A stretch of 64,000 bases of DNA. It comes from Limnobacter sp. 130 (GTDB taxonomy: Bacteria; Pseudomonadota; Gammaproteobacteria; Burkholderiales; Burkholderiaceae_B). Where the stretch lies: contig NZ_LR732328.1 in assembly GCF_902506325.1 (NCBI RefSeq), positions 1,671,071 to 1,735,070 on the forward strand, read 5' to 3'. Position numbers and translations under genes: made by a program. Positions 16,616-26,751 of this stretch are shown in pieces; positions within the stretch are counted from its first letter, which is position 1; each line of letters opens with the position of its first letter. The notes beneath the pieces were generated by a model, which saw nothing but the letters and a program-made list of their open reading frames with translations, was not told the DNA's origin and searched no databases.

Positions 16616-17992
16616 TTAGATAAACCCCACGCCGACCTGGAACAGCTTTTCCACTTGCGGCACCAGTTTGCGGTTTTCTACGAATGTAATGATGTGGTCT
16701 TCGGCTTCAATCACCGTGTCATGGTGCGCCATGATCACTTGGTCGCCACGCACAATGGCGCCAATCACAGCACCCTTGGGCATGTCGATTTTTTCAATGG
16801 CACGGCCCACCACTTTCGAGGACTTGGAATCCCCATGTGCAATGGATTCAATTGCCTCGGCCACACCACGGCGCAAACGGTGAACGGCCACCACGTCGCC
16901 CCGGCGAATGTGCTTGAGCAATTCACTGAGTGTGGCGTTTGATGGGGCCAACGCAATGTCGATTTGCCCGCCCTGCACCAGCTCGGCATACACCTTGCGC
17001 TGAATCAGGGCGATCACCCGGCGCGCACCCATGCGTTTGGCCAACAAAGACGACATGATGTTGTTTTCATCGTCGTTGGTCAGTGCAATGAACGTGTCCA
17101 CGTCCTGCACATTTTCTTCGGCCAGCAAATCTTCGTCGGTTGCGTCGCCATACAACACCAAGGTTCGTGAACCCAGCTGGTTGGCCAGGTCTTCGCAGCG
17201 CTTGCGATCGGCGTCAATCACCTTGACCTGATAGTTTTCTTCAAGGCTGCGGGCCAGTCGCAAACCAATGTTGCCGCCACCGGCAATCATCACCTTGGTC
17301 ACTGGTTTTGACATGCGCCGCAATTCCGACATCACGGTACGCACATGCTCTGTAGCCGACAGGCAAAACACCTCGTCGCCAGGCTGAATGGTGGTATAGC
17401 CTTCTACCGCAACGGGTTGATTCTCGCGAAACAAGGCCACAATGCGCACATCGACTTTGGGCAAATGTTTGCGCAGGTCTTCGATGGGGTGAGACACCAA
17501 AGGCCCGCCTGCGTAAGCGCGCACGGAAACCAGCGTCACTTTGCCATCGGCAAAATCAAGCACTTGCAAGGCATCGGGAAATTCGATCAGCCGTTCAATG
17601 TGTTCTGTCACACTTTGCTCGGGGCAAATCACATGGTCGACATTGAAACCTTCATCGCCTTGCAAATTCGCCTGTTCCATCATTTCTGGCGAACGCACAC
17701 GCGCAATTCGGCGCGGCACATTGAACATAAGTGCAGCCATGCGGCAGGCGACCAAATTGGTTTCGTCACTGCGCGTGACCGCCACCAGCATATCTGCGTC
17801 TTCAGCACCGGCCTGCTTCAACACACGCGGCAAAGCGCCGTTACCAGCAATGGTTCGTAAGTCGTAGCGGTCTTGAAGATCGGCCAACACCCTGGGGTCT
17901 GGATCGATCAGGGTGATGTCGTTGTGTTCGGACACCAGGCTTTCGGCAAGGCTCGCGCCCACACGCCCGGCGCCGACGATGATGATTTTCAT
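16616..17992 (-). CDS. trkA: Trk potassium uptake NAD-binding subunit
   Basis: A 458-residue cytoplasmic protein with two tandem RCK units, each a Rossmann TrkA_N followed by TrkA_C. Nucleotide-binding motifs are GAGRVGASLAESL at the N-terminus and AGGGNIGLRLARSLE around residue 240. It gates TrkH by binding NAD(H)/ATP. Its ATG overlaps the stop of the ntrX-like gene by four bases (17989-17992), and it is followed by trkH after 15 bases, so all three are translated from one message. Confidence 0.96.
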   Translation of the reverse strand: MKIIIVGAGRVGASLAESLVSEHNDITLIDPDPRVLADLQDRYDLRTIAGNGALPRVLKQAGAEDADMLVAVTRSDETNLVACRMAALMFNVPRRIARVRSPEMMEQANLQGDEGFNVDHVICPEQSVTEHIERLIEFPDALQVLDFADGKVTLVSVRAYAGGPLVSHPIEDLRKHLPKVDVRIVALFRENQPVAVEGYTTIQPGDEVFCLSATEHVRTVMSELRRMSKPVTKVMIAGGGNIGLRLARSLEENYQVKVIDADRKRCEDLANQLGSRTLVLYGDATDEDLLAEENVQDVDTFIALTNDDENNIMSSLLAKRMGARRVIALIQRKVYAELVQGGQIDIALAPSNATLSELLKHIRRGDVVAVHRLRRGVAEAIESIAHGDSKSSKVVGRAIEKIDMPKGAVIGAIVRGDQVIMAHHDTVIEAEDHIITFVENRKLVPQVEKLFQVGVGFI

Positions 17993-18711
17993 GCGATATT
18001 TTTGCGCGCAGTGCGGCCTACTTCCACGCCCAGCTGCTTGAGTTTGCGATACAAATGCGTGCGTTCAATACCAGTGCGCTCGGCCAAACGCGTCATGCTG
18101 CCATTCTCCAGGCGCAAATGGTACTCAAAATAAATGCGTTCAAATGAATCGCGGGCATCGCGCAATTGCGCATCCAGATCAAGCGTAGACAATTCGGCCA
18201 AAGCCTGCCCCAAAGGACTGGAATCGGGCGTGGACGAGGCACCACCCACTGCCGACACCGCCGCACCGCCTGCATTGTTTGACACACCGCCCACACCGTT
18301 GGCTTTGGGCTGCGATTGCATCAACGCACGGGCTGATTGCACCATTTTTCCGCGGGCCAAACCTTTTTCAACGGCACCCAACAGCTTTTGCAATGAAATG
18401 GGTTTTTCCAGAAAATCGAGTGCGCCGATCCGAGTGGCTTCAACCGCAGTATCGATTGTGGCGTGGCCACTCATCATGATCACGGGCATGGTCAACAAGC
18501 CCTTCACCGACCATTCTTTCAGCAGGGTCACACCATCGGTGTCGGGCATCCAGATATCGAGCAACACCAAATCGGGTTGCTCTTGGTCCCGAAGTGCGCG
18601 TGCCTGGCCTGCGTTTTCCGCAAGCAGCACAGCATGCCCTTCGTCACCGAGAATTTCGGACAAAAGTTCTCGAATTCCAATTTCGTCATCAACAACGAGA
18701 ATGGTCGCCAT
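17989..18711 (-). CDS. NtrX-like response regulator without AAA+ domain
   Basis: A 240-residue response regulator. Residues 1-120 form a receiver domain: VVDDE, the phospho-acceptor Asp in LVLLDIWMPD, MMSGHA, and the Lys in LEKPI. Then comes a low-complexity Gly/Ser/Ala-rich linker (about 145-175) and a C-terminal Fis-type HTH (RLAERTGIERTHLYRKLKQLGV). The receiver is NtrX-like and the partner is an NtrY-like kinase, but the sigma-54-activating AAA+ ATPase module of true NtrX (about 450 residues) is absent. It should bind DNA without activating sigma-54 directly. Located between ntrY and trkA, overlapping trkA by four bases. Confidence 0.88.
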   Translation of the reverse strand: MATILVVDDEIGIRELLSEILGDEGHAVLLAENAGQARALRDQEQPDLVLLDIWMPDTDGVTLLKEWSVKGLLTMPVIMMSGHATIDTAVEATRIGALDFLEKPISLQKLLGAVEKGLARGKMVQSARALMQSQPKANGVGGVSNNAGGAAVSAVGGASSTPDSSPLGQALAELSTLDLDAQLRDARDSFERIYFEYHLRLENGSMTRLAERTGIERTHLYRKLKQLGVEVGRTARKNIA

Positions 18712-18729
18712 GGTTAGAAAGTTCCTTCT

Positions 18730-21003
18730 TTATGCGGCCTGACTATGTTCGGCATTGTTCAAGGTGTCTTGCAACACGGGGAAGGTTAATTCCACCGCCG
18801 CACCAACAACCCGCCCTTGTGCATCTACCCTGTTTCTAATGGCAATTCGCGCCTTGTGTTCATCTGCAATTTTTCTGACGATTGCCAAACCCAAACCGGT
18901 GCCCTTGGTTTTCGTGGTGATATATGGCTCGAAAGCCTTGGCCAGCAAATCAGGGTTGAAACCCGGACCGTTGTCAGCCACCACCAATTTCACGCCCACC
19001 AACTGCTCTTGTTCGCCTTCCGGCGCTTTCAAACCTTCAGTGCGAACTTCAACCTTGGGTTGATCACAATCGACACATGCGTCTAATGCATTTTGCAACA
19101 AATTATGAATGACTTGGCGCAGCTGCGACGAATCTCCTGCCACCAGCGGCAATTTTTCAGTTAATTTTGGAATGAAACGCGTGTCCAGTTGATCTTCAAT
19201 GCCAACGTGTACATCGTACAGCGCCAACACATCGACCACCAAATCATTCAAGTCAAGCGGCTTCAAATCGGCAGGCGGCAACCGGGCATAGTCGCGAAAA
19301 TCATTGACCAAACGTTTCAGCGATTCCACCTGGTTCACGATGGTGCGCGTGGCCCGCTGCAAAATACCAGACTCCGGTTCTTGCAGTTTATCCGCCAGCT
19401 TCATTTGCAAGCGTTCCGCCGAGAGCTGAATGGGGGTGAGCGGATTCTTGATTTCATGCGCCAGGCGACGCGCCACCTCACCCCATGCCGCAGTGCGCTG
19501 CGCTGAAATCAATGCGGTAATGTCGTCGCACACCAGCACATAACCCGCTTTTTCGCCAGGCAGGCGCGAGCCCCGAACCAGAATGGACTTTGAGCTTTGC
19601 GAATCAAAGGCACGTGGAATTTCAAGTTGCTTTTGCCAGATACCGCTTTCCTCGCCCTCGTTGCCCTGATTGTCGGCCACGCTGGCGCGCACCGCCATGG
19701 CAAATCCTTCCAGGCCGGGCATGTCATCGAGCGGATGGCCCTGGTTTTCAGCCAGCGACCGGTCAAAAATTCGAAGTGCGCCGTCGTTGTACATTTTCAG
19801 GCGCAACTTGTGATCAAGTACCAGTACGCCGGCGGACAAACTGGTCAACAGGCTTTGCAAGAAATCGTTGTTGGCGGCCAGCTGGTTTTGATTGGCCTGC
19901 AAGCGGCGCTGCGCTTCCGACAATTGCCGCGTCATGGTGTTGAATGAATCCACCAACTCGCGCAATTCATCATCGGCATTCACTGGCTGCATGGTTTTGA
20001 AGTTGCCACTGGCCAGCGCCTTGGTGCCTTCGGCCAACCAAAGCAGGGGCGACGACAAGCGCGACGACAACCAAAACGCAGCCGCCACCGACACAAACAC
20101 TGTGAGCAACAAGGCCAGAGTCAGCGTAATACCGTAAATTTTGCGCAAACCCGAACGCGACAACTGCAGTTCCTGATAATCGCGATACACACTTTGCACC
20201 GCATTGGCTCGTTGCGAAAGGGTGGTGGGCACCGGGTGCATAATTTGCACATAACGCTGGCCCAAATCGAAACTGGTCAATGGGGGCGCAATCGGCACCA
20301 CCACGCGCATGTACAGCCGTTCTTCGGGATCGTCAGGGTCGGGTTCAATTTGCTGAAACGGGCGGGTCATCAACGCTTGGCGCAACATGACTTGTGTGGG
20401 CAGGCTAGGTAGCAGGCTGTCCAGTTGACCACCCGAACTGCCAAGAATTTGGCCCGTTTCAGACAGCAAAGTCAGCTCTTGCACATTGGCTGCATCGCGC
20501 AAGCGGGGCAGCTCCAGCAACTGTTCACTGGGTGTGGAACGCGACAGTTCAATGGAAATGGACTGCCCTTTCAAGGCCAGTTCGTTGATCAAGCTATCCA
20601 GTGCGGTTTGGCCCAGGTTCAAACCCGATTCCAGTGCGCCGTCTACCCGCACATCAAACCAACTGTCGATACTTTTCGCGAGAAACTGAACCGACACCAG
20701 GTACAACACAAAGCCGGGGATCAAGCCCATGAGCGCGAAAGACAGCGACATGCGCAGCATGAGCCGCGAGCCGAACACACCCGCGCGGTACCTGCGCACC
20801 ATGCGCACAATCAGCAACAGCAAAATGGCAAACAGGCCGGCCGCAATAATGCCGTTCAGCGTAATGAGTAAAGGGTAATTGCTTTCGAAAAAATCAGTGT
20901 TCGACGAGGCCGACGCCAAAAGGAAGAGCAGCACGCCACCCAGGCTGCCCAGAATCAGCAGCGTGTAACGCAGCCACCGGGTGTTCTCCAGCCAGGGATT
21001 CAT
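18730..21003 (-). CDS. ntrY: NtrY-like membrane sensor histidine kinase
   Basis: A 757-residue kinase with NtrY layout. It has two N-terminal membrane helices (about residues 12-30 and 45-65) and a third near 88-108, then a periplasmic part, a further helix near 295-315, HAMP, a PAS domain (LTSLSAGVLVLDHKLRL), HisKA (EVARRLAHEIKNPLTPIQLS with the phospho-His) and HATPase_c (NLLQNALDA, DNGPGF, GTGLGLAIV). It pairs with the regulator encoded 18 bases downstream. NtrY/NtrX systems respond to nitrogen, redox or envelope state; the signal here is unknown. The ATG overlaps the DUF4390 stop by four bases. Confidence 0.9.
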   Translation of the reverse strand: MNPWLENTRWLRYTLLILGSLGGVLLFLLASASSNTDFFESNYPLLITLNGIIAAGLFAILLLLIVRMVRRYRAGVFGSRLMLRMSLSFALMGLIPGFVLYLVSVQFLAKSIDSWFDVRVDGALESGLNLGQTALDSLINELALKGQSISIELSRSTPSEQLLELPRLRDAANVQELTLLSETGQILGSSGGQLDSLLPSLPTQVMLRQALMTRPFQQIEPDPDDPEERLYMRVVVPIAPPLTSFDLGQRYVQIMHPVPTTLSQRANAVQSVYRDYQELQLSRSGLRKIYGITLTLALLLTVFVSVAAAFWLSSRLSSPLLWLAEGTKALASGNFKTMQPVNADDELRELVDSFNTMTRQLSEAQRRLQANQNQLAANNDFLQSLLTSLSAGVLVLDHKLRLKMYNDGALRIFDRSLAENQGHPLDDMPGLEGFAMAVRASVADNQGNEGEESGIWQKQLEIPRAFDSQSSKSILVRGSRLPGEKAGYVLVCDDITALISAQRTAAWGEVARRLAHEIKNPLTPIQLSAERLQMKLADKLQEPESGILQRATRTIVNQVESLKRLVNDFRDYARLPPADLKPLDLNDLVVDVLALYDVHVGIEDQLDTRFIPKLTEKLPLVAGDSSQLRQVIHNLLQNALDACVDCDQPKVEVRTEGLKAPEGEQEQLVGVKLVVADNGPGFNPDLLAKAFEPYITTKTKGTGLGLAIVRKIADEHKARIAIRNRVDAQGRVVGAAVELTFPVLQDTLNNAEHSQAA

Positions 21004-21617
21004 TTCCAGGCCTCGCGCTTGGGCGTGAACTCAAAGGCCAGCCATTCTGACGACAAATCCCATTCGCTATTGACCAAAGCACTGATCTGGAACGGTTTGG
21101 GCAACTCGGTGAGCAAAAGGCGAAAACGAACCTGCGCCGTGTAGGGCTGACCTATTTCAATTCGATCACGGGGAATGACTGCCCAATCACGCACCTTGGT
21201 CATGTGCTGCATGGCATCTTCAAGCGTGGGGGTGTTGTAGGTGTTGCCAGGGGTAATGACGCGGTAAGTGCGTGTGAGTGCGTTGTAGGACAAATTCAGC
21301 GGGTACGTGGTGCTGACCACTTCTTGGTCAACCCAATACCAGCGAGACCGCATCAGCTGAAAATCAACGGTGAATTGAAGGGGCAGCCCCCGATCAACCG
21401 CTTCGCGCAATTTGTGCCCCAGTTCAATTTCGAACTCCGCAGCCAGGTTCCATGCCGCAGGGGCTGGTGCCTTGTTGGGCTCCAGCTTGACTGCTGTAAC
21501 CCGTGTAGCGGAGTCAAGCTGGGCCAACCCCATGGTCAGGACGCACATCAGCGCAAGGCCCAAAAGCCCATGCAGAACGCGAGTCCATAACGAGGAGTGG
21601 GCCTGGCTAAATTTCAA
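21000..21617 (-). CDS. DUF4390 exported protein
   Basis: A 205-residue protein with an N-terminal hydrophobic segment (residues 13-33) that reads as a signal peptide or anchor, followed by a beta-rich domain with the DUF4390 features RSRWYWVDQ and YNALTRTYRV. It is regularly encoded between rsmB and the ntrY-like kinase in Burkholderiales. That, and the four-base overlap with ntrY here, suggests it acts in the periplasm as part of signal input to that kinase; this is an inference from linkage. It starts nine bases after rsmB. Confidence 0.82.
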   Translation of the reverse strand: MKFSQAHSSLWTRVLHGLLGLALMCVLTMGLAQLDSATRVTAVKLEPNKAPAPAAWNLAAEFEIELGHKLREAVDRGLPLQFTVDFQLMRSRWYWVDQEVVSTTYPLNLSYNALTRTYRVITPGNTYNTPTLEDAMQHMTKVRDWAVIPRDRIEIGQPYTAQVRFRLLLTELPKPFQISALVNSEWDLSSEWLAFEFTPKREAWK

Positions 21618-21626
21618 GGCACATCC

Positions 21627-22994
21627 TCAAGAGGTTAGGGATTTTTCAAACTTGGCGTAAAAGAACCCGTCGGGAGACGCATCAAAGCCTTGATCGGGAT
21701 TGGCCGGTGCAACTGGCAACACCCAACCGGGCGCAGTTTGCGCCAAGGCATCGGAATGATTATCTAGAAATGCTTTTGCCAACAGGGGCCCCTCTTCAGG
21801 AAAGATGGAACAGGTCACCAGCAAAAGTGTACCGCCCGGCTTTAGGGTAGACCACAAGGCATTCAGTATTTTGTGTTGAATCTGCGACAACTTGGCAAGA
21901 TCGTCCGGTCTTCGCAACCACGGAATATCGGGGTGCCTGCGCACCACGCCTGAACCCGTACAAGGTACATCGGCCAAAATACCGTCGAAAGGGACTCCGT
22001 CCCACCAGGTATCCAGCAATTCTGCCTGCGCCACTTTCAGGCGCAAATCCCATTGACCATTCAGGGTGGGTGCGATGCGGCGAATATTGTCTTCCACCTT
22101 GCCCAAGCGCTGCGGGCTGGAATCGATTGCCACCAGCTCGATGTCGGCCAGCTCAAGCAGGTGACCGGTTTTTCCGCCCGGGGCTGCGCAAGCATCGAGA
22201 ATGCGCTGACCCTTTTGAGGGTTTAGCAGTTGCGAAGCCAGTTGCGCTGCACTGTCTTGCACTGAGACCTGCCCCAAATCAAAACCGGGAAGGGCAGACA
22301 CGGGCACTGGTTTGGCCAACAACACAGCCTGCTCACCGAGAACGCTGGCTTCAGTGCCTGCGGCATTCAATTGCTCGGCATAAGCGGCAGCCGAGCTGCT
22401 GCGCGTATTCACACGCACCACCAAAGGCGGATGGCTTTGCGCCTGCGCCAACAGGGTTTCCCAGTGTTGCGGGTGGCTGGTTTTCAGCTTATCTACCCAC
22501 CAAACTGGCAAGTTGTGCTGCGCCAGCGGATCTTCCATGGCCTTGTTTCGCCAAGTGTTTGAATCGCGCAAAAAATTGCGCAAACAGGCATTGGCCAGAC
22601 CTTTGGCACGCGCAAACTGCTCGCTACCGGTGCAGGCGTAAACCATTTGATCGACTACCGTGTGCGCTGGGTACTTGGGATTTTTGTTATCCCACAGCAA
22701 ACCAAAACCCAGGGCCATCAATTCATTCAAGGGCTCGGGACTCAACAAGGATTTGCCACTGATCAGTCGCGTGAGCACTTGCCCACGGCCCAAATTTCGC
22801 ATGCCAAAATAAGCCAGATCCTGAATGGCACCCAGGGCCTGTGGCGTTTTAATACCCTTGGTTTCTGCGGCCAGGGCCTGATCAAGCGAGCGCCCCTCCC
22901 GCAATACACGCGTCATGACTGCGGCCGCCTTTAACAGGGCAAATGCCAAGCTGGCCTCAGTCAGCTTGGGCGGCGTGCTGTGAACCGGCTTCAA
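21627..22994 (-). CDS. rsmB: 16S rRNA (cytosine-967-C5) methyltransferase
   Basis: A 455-residue RsmB. It has an N-terminal NusB-like RNA-binding domain (residues 1-150) and a C-terminal Rossmann methyltransferase with the SAM motif [15 protein letters not shown]. The catalytic region contains [18 protein letters not shown], where the Cys acts in catalysis, and the second Cys is in TCSIFPEEG. It methylates C967 in the 30S subunit. It overlaps htpX by four bases upstream and leads into DUF4390, forming the usual def-fmt-htpX-rsmB cluster. Confidence 0.95.
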   Translation of the reverse strand: MKPVHSTPPKLTEASLAFALLKAAAVMTRVLREGRSLDQALAAETKGIKTPQALGAIQDLAYFGMRNLGRGQVLTRLISGKSLLSPEPLNELMALGFGLLWDNKNPKYPAHTVVDQMVYACTGSEQFARAKGLANACLRNFLRDSNTWRNKAMEDPLAQHNLPVWWVDKLKTSHPQHWETLLAQAQSHPPLVVRVNTRSSSAAAYAEQLNAAGTEASVLGEQAVLLAKPVPVSALPGFDLGQVSVQDSAAQLASQLLNPQKGQRILDACAAPGGKTGHLLELADIELVAIDSSPQRLGKVEDNIRRIAPTLNGQWDLRLKVAQAELLDTWWDGVPFDGILADVPCTGSGVVRRHPDIPWLRRPDDLAKLSQIQHKILNALWSTLKPGGTLLLVTCSIFPEEGPLLAKAFLDNHSDALAQTAPGWVLPVAPANPDQGFDASPDGFFYAKFEKSLTS

Positions 22995-23860
22995 CGCGGG
23001 CCGCCAGTGCGAGCCATTTCCATCAAGCGGGCAATGCGTTCTTCAGTAGGTGGGTGGGTTGAAAACAAGCCAGCAATGCCTTGGCCTGAAAGTGGGTTCA
23101 TGATCATCATTTGAGCGGTTTCCGGATGCGCTTCAGTGGTACGGAACGGAATGCCTTTGGCATAACGTTGAATTTTGTCCAGCGCGCTGGCCAAGGCAGC
23201 CGGGTCGCCGGAAATTTCGGCTCCCCCACGGTCTGCCTCGTATTCACGGGCGCGAGAAATTGACATTTGAATCAGCGACGCAGCCAGGGGCGCCAGAATG
23301 GCCAAGGCAATGCTGGCAATCGGATTCATGCGTTGGCCGCTGTCGTCGCGGCCACCAAAAAACAGGGCAAAGTTGGCCAGGGCTGAAATGGCACCCGCCA
23401 TGGTCGCAGAAATCGTGGAAATCAGAATGTCGCGGTGCTTCACATGGGCCAGCTCATGGGCCATGACACCACGCAGTTCTCGTGCAGACAACACCTGCAA
23501 AATACCGGTTGTTGCGGCCACAGCGGCATTTTCAGGGTTGCGCCCGGTTGCAAATGCATTGGGTGCACTGTCGTTGATCAAATAAACACGGGGCATGGGC
23601 ATGTCGGCGCGCTGGGCAAGTTCAGCCACCATGTTGTAAAACTCGGGGGCATTGCTTGCATCCACTTCTTTGGCTTTGTACATGCGCAAAACCATTTTGT
23701 CGGAAAACCAATATGCACCAAAGTTCATGACCAAGGCAAAACCCAATGCCAGCAACATGCCGCCACGGCCACCCACCATGCCACCCAGCACCACGAAAAG
23801 GGCGGTGATTGCCGCCATCAACATGAAGGTTTTCATCCAATTGAACATGATTTTATTCAT
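22991..23860 (-). CDS. htpX: HtpX membrane zinc metalloprotease
   Basis: A 289-residue M48 protease for quality control of inner-membrane proteins. Two N-terminal helices (about residues 8-25 and 30-48) and two further hydrophobic segments (about 145-165 and 180-200) frame the active site [10 protein letters not shown], with the third zinc ligand Glu in [10 protein letters not shown]. Length and layout are normal. It is 87 bases downstream of fmt, so it may have its own promoter within the run. Confidence 0.96.
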   Translation of the reverse strand: MNKIMFNWMKTFMLMAAITALFVVLGGMVGGRGGMLLALGFALVMNFGAYWFSDKMVLRMYKAKEVDASNAPEFYNMVAELAQRADMPMPRVYLINDSAPNAFATGRNPENAAVAATTGILQVLSARELRGVMAHELAHVKHRDILISTISATMAGAISALANFALFFGGRDDSGQRMNPIASIALAILAPLAASLIQMSISRAREYEADRGGAEISGDPAALASALDKIQRYAKGIPFRTTEAHPETAQMMIMNPLSGQGIAGLFSTHPPTEERIARLMEMARTGGPR

Positions 23861-23947
23861 CCCGGCTGATCAACAGCCTATTGATTCGACTACTTAAAAA
23901 TAAGGCTTTTTCGCGCAATTTCAAGATTGGCCACTGCCACACCTGCC

Positions 23948-24949
23948 CTAATTGGAGCGGTGTTCGCCCAATTGGTTTCCAGCTTGTAATCCCAAGGCCT
24001 GTGCCACCTGCTGGGCAGGCTGGCGCTTGCTGCCTGCTTTTTGAAGCGTGCGAATGCGCAACACGCCCTGCCCACACTGAACTTCCAGGCCATTGGAATC
24101 AACGGACAAGACTTCACCCGGTTTACCCATCAAGCCAGCCAAGGCCACGGTTTCAGGGTCAAAACATTTCAAGGGTTCGCCGCGCCATGTGGTGTTGGCA
24201 CCCGGAAAAGGATCGAAGGCACGCAGTGTACGCTGAAGTTCTACCGCGCTGCGGGCCCAGTTGATCACGCCCTCGGCTTTTGTGATCTTCTCGGCATAAG
24301 TAACCCCCACGGCCGGTTGCGGCACCAAGGGCAGTGTTTCTGCCTGAAGGGAGTCCAGTGCCTCGACCAACAGGTCGCCACCAAGTACAGCCAATTTATC
24401 GTGCAGGGTGCTGGTGGTGTCGTTTTGCTCGATGGGCAAGGCACGCCACAGGCGTACCGGCCCTGTGTCGAGCCCGGCCTCCATTTGCATGATGCAAACG
24501 CCGGTTTCTGTGTCGCCCGCGTCAATACAACGCTGTATGGGCGCGGCACCGCGCCAGCGCGGCAACAGGCTGCCATGAATATTCAGACAACCCAGCCTGG
24601 GTGCATCCAGCACGGTTTGCGGCAAAATCAACCCGTAGGCCGCCACAATCAACACATCCAAAGGCTGGCCATGCACTGCGGTTTTTAGCGCATGCAGCGC
24701 TTGCTCCGCTTCCTCGCCTTTTTTCAAGCTAAGGGGTTGCAACACGTGCATGCCGTGTTCCTGTGCCAGTTGTTTAACGGGGGACGCTTGCAGTTTCATG
24801 CCGCGGCCAGCAGGTCGATCAGGCTGGGTTAGCACAAGGTGCACTTTATAGCCGGCAGCAATAAGCTTCGCCAGGGCAACCCGGGCGAACTCGGGTGTGC
24901 CAGCGAAACCCACATTCAGGGTTCGATTCATGGGGAGTTGGTTGATCAA
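23948..24949 (-). CDS. fmt: Methionyl-tRNA formyltransferase
   Basis: A 333-residue enzyme formylating initiator Met-tRNA from 10-formyl-THF. The N-terminal formyltransferase domain begins [13 protein letters not shown] and contains the catalytic [16 protein letters not shown] block with its Asn and His. The C-terminal OB-type domain binds tRNA (around residues 215-320). It overlaps def by four bases, the conserved def-fmt pair: one adds the formyl group and the other removes it. Confidence 0.97.
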   Translation of the reverse strand: MINQLPMNRTLNVGFAGTPEFARVALAKLIAAGYKVHLVLTQPDRPAGRGMKLQASPVKQLAQEHGMHVLQPLSLKKGEEAEQALHALKTAVHGQPLDVLIVAAYGLILPQTVLDAPRLGCLNIHGSLLPRWRGAAPIQRCIDAGDTETGVCIMQMEAGLDTGPVRLWRALPIEQNDTTSTLHDKLAVLGGDLLVEALDSLQAETLPLVPQPAVGVTYAEKITKAEGVINWARSAVELQRTLRAFDPFPGANTTWRGEPLKCFDPETVALAGLMGKPGEVLSVDSNGLEVQCGQGVLRIRTLQKAGSKRQPAQQVAQALGLQAGNQLGEHRSN

Positions 24950-25455
24950 GCGGTTTGAAGCTTGTCTTGCTTCTTCATCTTGGTTTTGATGCGGGTTTGT
25001 TTCAGCTGCGACAGGTATTCCACAAACACCTTGCCATTCAGGTGGTCAATTTCATGCTGAATACAAACCGCGAGCAATTCGTCGCAATCGATTTCAAACC
25101 ATTCGCCCTTCACGTTTTGGGCGCGCACCTTCACAGTGTCGGGGCGCTCAACCTTCTCGTAAATGCCCGGCACAGACAAACAACCTTCTTCGTACACCTT
25201 GCATTCCTTGCTGGCGCTGGTGATTTCCGGGTTGATGAACACGGTCAAGCCCGATTTGTCGTCGGTCACATCAATCACGATGATTCGTTTGTGCACGTTC
25301 ACCTGCGTCGCGGCCAAGCCTACGCCTGGGGCGTCGTACATGGTTTCTGCCATGTCTTTGGTCAGCTTGACAAGCGCGTCATCAAACTGGGTGACAGGGG
25401 TGGCAACCGTTTTCAGGCGCGGATCCGGATAACGCAAAATTGGGAGTAAAGCCAT
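24946..25455 (-). CDS. def: Peptide deformylase
   Basis: A 169-residue Fe/Zn hydrolase removing the N-formyl group from nascent proteins. All three family motifs are present: [19 protein letters not shown] with the metal-binding Cys, and QHEIDHLNG with the HExxH ligands. First gene of a ten-gene leftward run extending to 14736, divergent from dprA with 83 bases between. Confidence 0.97.
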   Translation of the reverse strand: MALLPILRYPDPRLKTVATPVTQFDDALVKLTKDMAETMYDAPGVGLAATQVNVHKRIIVIDVTDDKSGLTVFINPEITSASKECKVYEEGCLSVPGIYEKVERPDTVKVRAQNVKGEWFEIDCDELLAVCIQHEIDHLNGKVFVEYLSQLKQTRIKTKMKKQDKLQTA

Positions 25456-25538
25456 GCTTTCAAAAAACCTTCACAGTCAACACTAAAAGGATATACCTTC
25501 TGTGGCAAAAATAGTTCGCAAATTCCATCACTTGTTGC

Positions 25539-26639
25539 ATGGTCTGTTGCATGGGTGAGCTGCTCGTGGCCATGAACCTGGCCTACAACACCACCATCAA
25601 AGCACGCGCCCGCTACGAATTGGCCCAACAGGGCCCAGGCCACAGTTTACCCGCGCCGTGCGAGGCGGTTCGGCTTTGGCATGCATTGGCCTGCACTTGG
25701 TTGCTGCAAAGCAACAAACGTTTCTGGGTCGGTATTCACTGCCACGATTATCCGCAAAGCCTGCTCGCACTCAAAGACCCGCCGCTTGTGCTGTTCGGCG
25801 AAGGTCGGCGGGAACTGCTCAGCGCCCGTGGGGTTGCCATTGTGGGCAGCAGAAATGCCACCCGCACGGGATTGGGCCATGCGCATGGCTTTGGCAAGGC
25901 ATTTGCAAAAGCGCACTGGGTGGTGGTGAGCGGCCTGGCCGAGGGTATTGACGGCGCCGCACACACAGGCGCACTGGAAGCAACAGGCGCCACAATTGCC
26001 GTACTGGGGTGCGGACCCGACGAGGTGTACCCCCCGCACCACGCGGGTTTAAAACAGCAAATCGTTGCACAAGGCGGCCTGGTGCTCTCAGAGTACCCAC
26101 CGGGAACTGCACCGCAGGCAGGTTTCTTTCCCCGCCGAAACCGGATTATCGCTGGCCTTGCCGATGGCTTGCTGGTGGTCGAAGCGGCGATGCGTTCCGG
26201 TTCGCTGATCACGGCCCGGGTGGCCAGTGAGCTGGGCCGTACCGTGGGCGCCATTCCGGGCTCGATTCACAGCAGTCAAAGCAAAGGCTGCCATGACATG
26301 ATCAAAAAAGGTGCCATGCTGATAGAAACCGCCCAGGAGTTACTGGATGAAGTACAAGCCAGCCTGCCAGTGTTCAAAATTACCGCCATGTTGCAAGAAG
26401 ATGACAACGATTGCCACACTACAATGAACTGCAGCATGGACACTGACATGGAACTGGACGAGGAACTCAGCCGCGTGCTTCAGTGCCTTGGCCACGAACC
26501 GGCACATTCAGACACGCTGGCCCAACAATTGGGTTTGGACACCGAAACAATTTTGGCGGCACTGACCGAACTGGAGCTTTTGGGTCTTGTATTGGGTGAG
26601 AGCGGCAACCGTTGGGTGCGCTCAAATGGTGTATTTTAA
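25539..26639 (+). CDS. dprA: DNA processing protein DprA
   Basis: A 366-residue protein that loads RecA on incoming single-stranded DNA during natural transformation. The Rossmann-like core has GSRNATRTG near residue 107, SGLAEGIDGAAHTGAL, and the DNA-binding RRNRIIAGLADGLLVVEA. A C-terminal winged-helix (about residues 308-362) follows an acidic linker. The N-terminal SAM-like part is short (about 65 residues). In-frame ATGs at 25539, 25551 and 25572 leave the exact start open. Downstream is topB, with only 112 non-coding bases where many relatives carry smg. Confidence 0.94.
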   Translation: MVCCMGELLVAMNLAYNTTIKARARYELAQQGPGHSLPAPCEAVRLWHALACTWLLQSNKRFWVGIHCHDYPQSLLALKDPPLVLFGEGRRELLSARGVAIVGSRNATRTGLGHAHGFGKAFAKAHWVVVSGLAEGIDGAAHTGALEATGATIAVLGCGPDEVYPPHHAGLKQQIVAQGGLVLSEYPPGTAPQAGFFPRRNRIIAGLADGLLVVEAAMRSGSLITARVASELGRTVGAIPGSIHSSQSKGCHDMIKKGAMLIETAQELLDEVQASLPVFKITAMLQEDDNDCHTTMNCSMDTDMELDEELSRVLQCLGHEPAHSDTLAQQLGLDTETILAALTELELLGLVLGESGNRWVRSNGVF

Positions 26640-26751
26640 AAAAGGCTGTTGCAACACCTGAATTGAAGATTCTAGAGAAAGCCTTGATTTGTTGGAGGAC
26701 TGACACTTACACTTCGGCGCACAAGGCCTTGAAATTACACACACCGACGAG

